Positions 55,961-64,000 of a stretch of DNA of 64,000 bases are shown in pieces. Origin of the DNA: Cocos nucifera (lineage: Eukaryota; Streptophyta; Magnoliopsida; Arecales; Arecaceae); NCBI GenBank assembly GCA_006176705.1, contig QRFJ01007203.1:1-64000 (forward strand), read 5' to 3'. The first letter of the stretch is position 1. Each line of letters begins with the position of its first letter. The translations under genes were made by a program, and so were the position numbers. The notes below the pieces were generated by a model. The model was given only the letters and a program-made list of their open reading frames with translations, was not told the DNA's origin and did not search any database.

Positions 55961-57300
55961 ATTACATAATCTAACTTGAGTGTTTATTAAACATGTACAT
56001 TATACTTAACAGACTGTATAAATGTTAAATATTATTTCTTTATTATCCATGTATTATTGTAACATTATTCATAATAATATCACAACAATCCTCTTTATGG
56101 ATAAATGATAACCATCTCTGACCAAAAGGCCAATAGAGATCACATTTATTATAAACGATGGACAATAGTGACAATCACTCAAAATGACATCTTTTGAAAA
56201 TAAGCTTGATAATTTTTAAAGCTAGGATTGGAACAGAACTTCCATCCCTAACATTCAGATATTTTTCATCATTTTTAAACATTCCACTTATCTAAAATCT
56301 TTGTAACAAATTGTATAGGACTACCGGTATCCCATACCCAGGTAGTAGAATTACATATAGAGAAATTTCAAGGTATTATTATATAACATCCTTGATAAAC
56401 AACTCTTGCTTCTTTCTCTTGTTCAGCCTATTATGGTCAAGGAAAGCAAGACAATTCTTCTTCCTATAATCCTGCTTCTAATAGTAGAAGCATTATGCCT
56501 ACTTTAGGTCAATATTGGACTAATTATTTTGACTGGACTTGGAAGCCCCAATACGAATCCATTCGTACTGCAGAATCAAATTTAACTTTTGATATTAATT
56601 ATCGAAGTTGGATTCCATAAGTCATCACTATGTAACAGTTATAGGAGCAATTAAGGTTTAGCCTTAATCCGAGAAAAGAGAATATTGACCTAATGTATAT
56701 AAATTATTTTAAGCCTAGAGATTTTGACTTTAGTCTTAAGATTCTTCTACTATTTTATTCGAATTGGTAGCCTCTACCTCCAATTCAGAAAATTACTTTA
56801 ATTTCCTAATAGGTACTAGAATCCACATATACTACCCACAAGCCTGAGTTTGGTCGGTCAATCCATGTGCATCTATGGGTATGTTCATTAACCAATTATT
56901 TCTCCAAATAACTTTTAGTAATTTAATTTTGCCTTAGAAACCTAATCAATAGGCTTTGGCCTCCATTGTAAGGATCTGGTTAGGTCCAACCATTAACACG
57001 ACCATACTAGGTGTATCTAACCAATGAATGATTAAGCCCAATTTTGGTTGGCCAACCTAACCACTATTAGAGAGAAACTTCTAAGTTATCATATTATGAA
57101 TGATAATTTCATTAGTCAATAAACACCAGGCCTTTAGGCCTTCAATGATTATTAAGTTAATAGACCCATTATCATCCAACTTAATGGAAGGCTATGACTC
57201 AGTTATCTCCATAACTTTATCATTTTAAGGATCTAATAATTTTTAAGAATTTAAATTATTAGTGATTTAAGGATAAAAAGGATATGGACCAATTTGCTCC
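55961..57300 (-). pseudogene. C4 protease and gag region, heavily decayed
   Basis: A zinc-knuckle and basic-linker remnant lies near 56395-56520 and a protease-like stretch near 56310-56350. A conserved GGGAGCAAATTGG-type purine tract at 57293-57305 marks the leader side. Much of gag seems deleted or unrecognisable. I cannot place a start. Confidence 0.5.
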
Positions 57301-58660
57301 CATTGACTTCACCAAGTCAAGTCCTCCCACTAACTTCTCAAGTCTTTGACAAGGACTAGGATCAATATCAATCCATAGGCACCTAGATCAGTCTCACTGA
57401 ATAAAATCAGTCTCACTGATTTCTTATGTGATATGGGTTAGCACGAATCAATGAGCAACCTAATCAAGACTTGATTAACCATATTGGCCAGATAAGTAAG
57501 ATTGGTGGGAGGGTCTGCCGAGGCTTTCCTTAGACACCATAAAAAATGGCCAGGTAAGTGGACTGTCAATTAAAAACCATCGATCTAAGAATGCCAGACT
57601 TATCTTAGACATCAATTGATTTATCAGTTTTGATTTGGTCGATCTAAAGACTCGGACTCGAACTTTGATCAACTACAACTATTGAATTGATCTATAAAAA
57701 TGACCTAATCCTAATTAACTATTAATTAGATTTGATCAATTTCTTAACTTAGTCCATATTTAATCTAACCTTAGGTCTAACCTAGTTAAGGACCTGATCA
57801 AAGCTAACCCATTACCCTTTAACTCATGTTTTATGAAATTGTCTTAGGATTTTCAAATCACAAACCTAGATCCTAAACAAATACTTAATTCTTAATTAAG
57901 TTCAAAGCTTATGGGTTTGGATTTATGAAATCTCAGAACTAATTTTTGATTTGATCATTTGAAATATTTTTAAATTATAAATAGTTTAGATTGAATTATA
58001 TTCAATACATGGTTTTAGATCTGATTTATTTTAATATTTAGATCACGTCCTATGGTTTCGTATCTAGGATTTTGTAGAAAATAAGTTCTTAATTTAAATT
58101 CTATAAAATATATATGTCACACATATATATTCTAGATTCAAAACAAAAATACATATCAACATATGTAATAAGAGGATCTAGATCTAAACATAAAACACAT
58201 CACATGGATCAGATCACACACTATTTAAATTTGGATTTAAAATATAAAAATAAATCATAAATTACTTTAGATCTCATCTAGCATATTTTTGATTTAGATT
58301 ATTTAGGTTAGCACATATTAGGACAAACTCTCTACTATAAAGAATAAACCTTACAGCAGGATAACCTTATAATCAATATATCCAACTCGATATTATTTAG
58401 ATATAATCTAAATAATCCAAAATAGATCTAACATCTTTTTAATTTTAGATTTAAAACTAAAAAAAAAATTAAAAAATTACTTAAATCAATCTAACTTATT
58501 CATAATTCATAAATAGATCAGCACATACTAGGACAATCTCTCCACTGTAAGGGATAAATCTTACAGTAGGACAACCTTATAATTAGTATGTGCGATCTTT
58601 AAAATTTTATTTTTAGATTTATATTAATACAAACATGATCATATTATAATAGAACTTAGA
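57301..58660 (-). other. C4 untranslated leader
   Basis: It holds the shared leader motif: GGCCAGATAAGT at 57486-57497, TTAGACACC at 57530-57538 with GGCCAGGTAAGT again at 57548-57559, and TTAGACATC near 57605. The outer part, 57850-58650, is AT-rich. The ORF 57475-57672 lies in the leader and is not a gene. Confidence 0.7.
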
Positions 58661-58673
58661 TGCTCTAATACCA
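58661..58673 (-). promoter_or_regulatory. C4 primer binding site (tRNA-iMet), one mismatch
   Basis: The minus strand reads TGGTATTAGAGCA next to the LTR; the standard site is TGGTATCAGAGC. Confidence 0.85.
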
Positions 58674-58674
58674 C

Positions 58675-61567
58675 TATTGGAAAATATGCAGGGTTTCATG
58701 CTTGAATTTCGAAACTTTTTTGAAATAAAATGCAGCGAAAGATGTAGATTAAACTATTTAATCTACAATAGCATATAATCTAATTACTAAATCCTACATC
58801 TAGGATCTATAACATGTCATAATGCATACATAAATCAAAAAATAAATATTTTGGTATTGACCAAATCAATATCCTAGATCTAGAATAATTCTAGATCTAA
58901 ATCCTAGATTGCATCTAGGTGAGAGAAGAGATCAAATCTCTTACCTTCACATGGGTCAAAAACTTCATGGTTGAATTTTGTTGTTGCCTTCAAAGCCGCA
59001 CACACATCCGACCTCGATAGAAAGTCCACCGAGGCTGCAACACAAATTGGAGGTTTATCGAATAAAGATCCACTCGAAGTGCTAACTTCTCGCAGATCCG
59101 TCCTGATGGTTAATCTAAAAATTATTCTTCTGATCTCTTGGACACTCCATGAGATGAAGAATAAGAGGAGGAATAAGAAATAAATGCAATCCATGGATCT
59201 TCCAAAAATCAAAAGTTAAAGATAAGAAAAAATACCCTAAGAGAAGAGAGATTTTCTCCTTCAAGACATTAACGATTGATGTCTTGAAAACATCTCTATG
59301 CTAGGACAAGAGAAGACCTTCTCCTATAGATTTTTTTCATGCTTTCAGATCTAACATTCTATGATTTTTCTCATAGAAAAATCTTATAAAAATATAGAGG
59401 AGAAGGATTCTCAAAAAAACCCTAAGTGAAGACCTTCTTTTCTTTTTCTTCTCTTATCAGGACATAATCAGATCATGTCCAAAGATGATCACTATGCCCC
59501 AATACCTTAGAGCACAAATCCCCATGCCCTCTTTCTCTCTCTCTCTCAAATTTTTATCACATAAAAATACACAAAAGAATAGGAAGAAAAATTTAAAAGA
59601 AAAAATCAAGAGAAGATAATCTTCTCTTACCTTTGTCCCTTCAAGACATCAATTTTTGATGTCTAGATAAAGACCTCTTCCCCAAGAAACTTGGTGCCCC
59701 AAACCTCCACGCCTCCTCCTCATTTTCTTCTAGTTTTTTCATGAGTTTTTTGAGATTTTTCACATCCAAAAATATCTTATAAGAGGTGCTCCAATTAGAT
59801 AAGGAAGATTATGTCAAACCTAGTCTTATATGGACTCTAGGGAGGAGTTTTAGTAGTCATATATGGACTCTAAGAAGGAGTTTTAGGAGGCGTCCAACTC
59901 TTGGAGGCCTCCCCCTCTATTTTTTGGTGTGAAAATCAGGAAACTACATACAAAACCAAAGAAAATAAGTACACAAAAGAATGGGAGGCATGGAGAAAAA
60001 AATTCATAAGGAAAGAAGGTGTTTTGGATAATTGGGACTATCAAATAGAGTCCAAGTCTTAACAACTTTCTTTATTTGATCAAGTCTAATAAAATTCCAA
60101 AAACACCAAGTAGGGGGTGTGAAGAACCTCTCATAGGCATGGAGAAACTCAAAAAAATCTAAAATTAAAAATATAATGGGTGTGGGATCTTTCTTAGGCG
60201 GCGTAAGGATGAAGGAAAGAGTCCTAGTCTAACTAGGACTCTCCAATGTAGACTAGGTCAAACCCAATTTAAATCTTATTTAAATTAGATTTGAGTCAAC
60301 CTAATTAATAGGTTACATAATCTAATTAGAAGTCTAATTAAATTAGATTTAAATCTAATTTAATTTTTAATTAAATTAAAAATTAGTTGGACTCAAGTTC
60401 TAGTCGAACAAGGACTTGTTCTCCCTTGCAATTTGCTTATCCAATCAACTAATTAGACTTAATCTAATTAAATTTAAACTAATTCTAATTGAATATAATT
60501 CAATTGAACTTGATCTCAGCCTGATTGCTCAATTAAATTAAGTCAATTAGCAATTCAATTACTAATCGATCCTCTTGTAACACTTGCATAAGGTCAAACA
60601 TCTATCGTATTGATATTTTGACCTAAGAACGATTCTCAATAGTGATTAACCATTTGATCAGATTACAACCTCTTATGCGTGTGACCCCATAGATTTGAAC
60701 CTAAGCGGGTAGCATAGGAATCGATTCTTGTATCAATCAAAATGACCATCTAGCAATGGTATCCGATATTTGGATAGGTCGTATGTATACAAAGCAATAT
60801 TCTTAGAATTCTGGCCCATCGTTATCGTATAATTTATTCCTTTGATCAATAATGCTCAAGACAACTTTGAGTATGCTATCAACATTCATACAAGTTATCT
60901 CTATTGTGTCTCAAAATTTTGCAAATCTCGTGACTCATGAGGATTACCCAGGCCTAGGTTTTGCTAAATTAAAACATAGCGAGATATTCTCTTCTTGAAG
61001 TTAATCAAGAGTGGTCAATCTCATCTTGACTCACACACCGACTTCATAAGTACTTGACTATACCAAATATCTTTCGAACCTATAAATACAGGCAGTCCAG
61101 CACCAAAGTATAGTGAGTTGATTGTAAGTCATCGTGGTGATCTCAGATCGGAGAGACACTTATACCCATTAGCCTTAGCTAGCTACTCTTAATAGTAGAG
61201 TGCTCCATTGGTCATGTTCAGTGCAGATATACTCCTACATCTCATTTGGATGCCATACTAGCATCTCCACACCACTTGATTATGAGGATAACTAATGCAT
61301 ATGGCATACAACAATCTATACTCGATAAGTTATCATCCTTGTTAATAACTTATCATTTAGTCGTGAACAGTTTAAGAATCATCCGATAAATTCTTCTTTA
61401 TCAGTTAATTGTGATTCTAAGAACTTCATCATAATTTAGAAGTTCATTTAAGAAAGATAGAACTTTTATAATGAACTAGCCAAATAACTATTATTACTAG
61501 ATAAATCATATACTAATTCCAATAATCTACCACTTAGATGATTGGCTTTAGAACATATTTTTCAATA
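58675..61567 (-). repeat. C4 5' LTR (2893 bp)
   Basis: Starts TATTGGAAAATATG (TG mutated to TA) and ends TTTTTCAATA, matching 41058-43531 plus 53555-53913. Differences between the two C4 LTRs are more numerous than between those of C5, consistent with C4 being the older host. Confidence 0.9.
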
Positions 61568-61987
61568 GAAAGTAAAGAAAGAACTGAACCTAGAGATCAA
61601 GAGGAGGTAGAGGGCTGAAGCCGAAGTTACTGAAGTGAAGGAGTAGGTCTCAAGGTAGCTTCAGGAGGCGAAGATTTAGGCGGTGGAAGAGTTCAAGGCT
61701 TCTTCAGAGATGAAGGATATAAAAGTTGAGTTCGTCCAATTGTCCTTCATCAAGGGGTATGAGCTCTGCCAGAAGAATGTGATCGATAAATTTTCTAAGC
61801 TCGATCTTAGTTTCTTAGATGAAGGAGCTTTAGATGATGAGGCAGATCCATCTACCACAGTCGTTGATCTTCCACTGGTTGATCCTTCCTCTACCATGCC
61901 TCTTGTCACACCTACTCCCTCCGCTATTGAAGAACCAATGTCAATCAGAATTGTGCTGAACTTCTCTACTATTCCTTCAGAGGTCTG
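61568..61987 (+). pseudogene. G3 antisense gene 1, 3' part
   Basis: This continues the coiled coil cut at 41057. After several stops (near 61612-61680) an open frame reads AVEEFKASSEMKDIKVEFVQLSFIKGYELCQKNVIDKFSKLDLSFLDEGALDDEADPS, then a proline/serine-rich tail ending at 61985-61987. This arrangement (coiled coil, GYELCQ motif, FLDE and acidic tail) matches the typical C-terminus of plant 'putative gypsy transposon' proteins. The TSD-like gaaag marks the C4 junction. Confidence 0.7.
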
Positions 61988-62099
61988 AGACCTCTTATTA
62001 TTGTACCTTTTCATTTTTTCTTCTTTCATGTACTTAAAGAACATTTTGATTAATAAAAATAAATCATTTCTTTAGTGATATCCTTGCATTATGATATAT
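61988..62099. other. G3 spacer between antisense genes
   Basis: A T-rich stretch just after the stop and AATAAAAATAAAT near 62052 could serve as polyadenylation signals for antisense gene 1; nothing else is seen. Confidence 0.35.
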
Positions 62100-62954
62100 A
62101 TCTTTACATACTAAATGTAGTCCTATCGAAGCCGATCCTTTGCCTCAAGGTATTCCTTTAAAGGCTCATATCAAGCATTTAAAGAAAGAAATTCACCAAC
62201 CAAAAAGAAGTTGAAGAAGGTAGAAGATGAACTTTAGAAGTCTAAGAAAAATTATTTGGAGGCCACAATTGAGATTACTCATATTCGTCAAGCGCGTAAA
62301 AGAGATTCTATGAATTATATTAATAAAAAACATCATTTGATAGCCAAAATTTGCACTCTTGAGGCCAAACTCTATGAAGCAAAAGAAAAAATTGATCAAT
62401 TTGAGAGAGGTTCAGCTTAGGCTCAGAGCCAAGCAGAATTCGGCTGGGACTGGTCCTAGAAATTTTCTGACCTTCAGAAGCAGCTAGGCAATGCCAAAAA
62501 AGCATACGATACTTATTGGATCGGTTGGCATGGGCAGATTGATGATTACAAAAAGAAACTCAGGATGGTGAACTCTGAAATAATGCAACTTCGCAAACAA
62601 TTGGCGGACAAAGATCAGGCTAACTCGAGGATAAGTTCAGACAAAGTTGCTACCTTGAAGAGTTCTCTTGGGGATCTTACTATGACTTTTGAGAGTACTA
62701 AGAGAGAACTTCATGAGCTAAAAATTCAGATGGTCTACCAGGAGGGCTTAGTGAAGGATGTCGAGGTTGAGTCGGCCATTTTATGGAAGAGGCTAAGGGA
62801 AGTGGAGGATGATCTTCAGAGATTCAATAAATTGCTTAGCGAGAGCTTAGCGGCATGGAGGAACCTTGAAGATATAGTTGAAGATTTGAAACATTTTCTT
62901 GTATTAGTTGGGTCTGGTAGTTCAAAGTCTGAAGGTTCGGGACCTTCTTCTTAG
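62100..62954 (+). pseudogene. G3 antisense gene 2, coiled-coil protein
   Basis: From ADPLPQGIPLKAHIKHLKKEI (near 62133) through frames with stops near 62210 and 62420 to the open frame 62565-62954. Almost all of it is heptad-like: IMQLRKQLADKDQ, LKSSLGDLTMTFESTKRELHELKIQM, LWKRLREVEDDLQRF. It ends in a serine/glycine tail. It may be the end of antisense gene 1's product family or a second protein; I cannot name a function. Confidence 0.6.
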
Positions 62955-63249
62955 GACTTTGGTTGTCCTTTCTTCTTCTTTCTTTCTCTGAATGATCTTG
63001 TAGACCTCCATTGTAATGAATTTTATCTTAGTGAAATGATATCCCTTTGATTTCTTCCTTACTATTGTCTCGACCGAATATTGGTATACTTTCTTTTGCA
63101 TTATCTTTGATATTTGGGTTGCTTTTCAAAGCGATGTTCTTGGCCTATCATTTTGTAGGTCTGTCCCCCTTATCCATAATCAGGGATCTCGTGACTTAGT
63201 TAGGAGCTGGTACTTTCTTGTCTAGGAATCGAGAGTCTTTATTTCATGC
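62955..63249. other. G3 spacer before the hairpin array
   Basis: T-rich sequence after the stop of antisense gene 2. No gene seen. Confidence 0.4.
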
Positions 63250-64000
63250 CTGTAATTAACTTCCTATTTAAAGATCTAGGGCTTTGTCAAGATGAGGTCC
63301 TCTTCTTCCTAACATGACTATCGGAGCTCAAAAGGGTCATTGAAAGGGCCTTTCTCCTTCATTCTATGTCAGGATGAGGTCCTCCTATTTCTGATATGAT
63401 GAACTTTTACCTTGTTAGGATGAGGTTCTCCTCCTATTCCTAACAAGATTGTCGGGACACAAAAGAGCCATTGAAAGGACCTCTCTTCTTTATTCTATAT
63501 CAGGATGAGGTCCTCCTCTTATTTTTGATATGGTGGACTTTGATCCTTATTAGGATGAGGTTCTCCTCCTATTCTTAACAAAATTGTTAGAGCATAAAAG
63601 GACCATTGAAAGGACCTCTCTTCTTCATTCGATGTAAGGATGAGATCCTCCTCCTGTTCTTGATATTATGGACTTTTACCCTAGTTAGGATGAGGTTCTT
63701 CTCCTATTTCTAACAAGATTGTCGGAATACAAAACGACCGTTGAAAGGGCCTCTCCCCTTTATTCCATGTCAGAACGAGGTCCTTCTCTTGCTCCTGATA
63801 TGGTGGACTTCTATCCTTGTTAGGATGAGATTCCTCTTCTATTCCTAATAAGATTGTTGGAACACAAAAGGACTGTTGAAAGAGCCTCTCTTCTTTATTC
63901 TATTTTAGGATGAGGTCCTCCTGTTCCTGACATCATAGACTTTTATCCTTATTAGGATGAGGTTCTCCTCCTGTTCCTGACATCGTAGACTTTTATTATC
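63250..64000 (-). repeat. G3 tandem hairpin array
   Basis: Units of about 132-137 bp, each with two related interrupted palindromes: GTTAGGA...TCCTAAC (first at 63414-63444; repeats start at 63547, 63684, 63819 and 63951) and one with arms such as ATATCA...TGATAT (63497-63531). It continues past the window edge. G1's array (10290-10930) shares the core GATGAGGT(T/C)CTCCTCC. Confidence 0.85.

Larger units (their letters stand above)
41058..61567 (-). mobile_element. C4: old copia element, host of C5
   Basis: Direct LTRs (41058-43531 plus 53555-53913; and 58675-61567) flank decayed copia sequence in minus orientation. Flanks are aaaag (41053-41057) and gaaag (61568-61572), a one-mismatch target duplication inside G3's antisense gene. 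C5 splits the left LTR. The internal region retains integrase, RT-start and RNase H traces but the RT core is missing. Confidence 0.88.
37789..64000 (-). mobile_element. G3: gypsy element with antisense genes, split by C4
   Basis: 3' LTR (37789-38721), polypurine tract, antisense gene 1 (39256-41057 and 61568-61987), antisense gene 2 (62100-62954) and a hairpin array (63250 on) occur in this order. C4 occupies 41058-61567. Pol and 5' LTR would lie beyond the right edge. LTR start, spacer and gene order match G2; the array matches G1. The element orientation is inferred from this layout. Confidence 0.75.

Noticed and set aside
1..64000. Host protein-coding genes, tRNA or rRNA genes, CRISPR arrays, organellar DNA
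   Set aside because: No frame outside retroelement homology shows a recognisable domain; short TGGTATCAGAGC matches are primer sites, not tRNA genes; tandem repeats lack CRISPR-like unique spacers.

Overview
This window is a stack of nested LTR retrotransposons from a flowering-plant nuclear genome. I found no host gene, tRNA or rRNA gene. Evidence for a plant: Ty1/copia polyproteins with initiator-tRNA-Met primer sites (TGGTATCAGAGC), a Tat-type Ty3/gypsy element with a second RNase H, Sirevirus-like gag genes with repeated polypurine tracts, and an Athila-like tRNA-Asp primer site. Element style and long AT-rich LTRs suggest a monocot, perhaps a palm; the species cannot be fixed from this sequence. 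I use these labels: C = copia, G = gypsy, S = Sirevirus-like, A = Athila-like.

Layout. 1-7105: C1, a minus-strand copia element whose 3' half lies off the left edge, with a 2.27-kb 5' LTR. C1 sits in the RNase H end of C2, a plus-strand relative whose 3' LTR (7284-9249 + 17439-17743) is split by G1, a full-length minus-strand Tat-type gypsy element (9250-17438, 804-bp LTRs). C2 itself lies in an old gypsy integrase relic (17749-18231). 18451-20490: Athila-like LTR, primer site and leader. 20491-24550 and 27421-31091: two Sirevirus-like copies (S1, S2) that have gag but no pol, joined through a truncated gypsy fragment G2 (24551-27420). 31092-36712: decayed plus-strand copia C3 with a 590-bp tandem duplication in its leader. 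36713-37788: truncated copia LTR. 37789-41057 and 61568-64000: G3, a gypsy element running off the right edge and carrying antisense coiled-coil genes. G3 is split by C4 (41058-61567), an old copia element, whose left LTR is split by C5 (43532-53549), the youngest-looking complete copia element, with a perfect 5-bp target duplication (ctaca).

Nearly all coding regions carry in-frame stops or frameshifts, so they are annotated as pseudogenes by domain. Catalytic motifs are often still readable (YVDD in C3, C5 and G1; DDE integrase residues in C1 and C5; both RNases H in G1).

The most interesting signals are non-coding. (1) Tandem hairpin arrays between pol and 3' LTR in G1 and G3 whose stem arms co-vary between units. 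(2) A bipartite leader motif shared by four copia elements with otherwise different LTRs. (3) A gag-only Sirevirus-like pair sharing the same loss of pol. (4) A spliced-looking intron in the G3 antisense gene. (5) Four hairpin motifs in the C5 leader. (6) A 14-copy, indel-free 28-bp minisatellite in the G2 LTR. (7) A ~2-kb head-to-head LTR inverted repeat with a 178-bp spacer.
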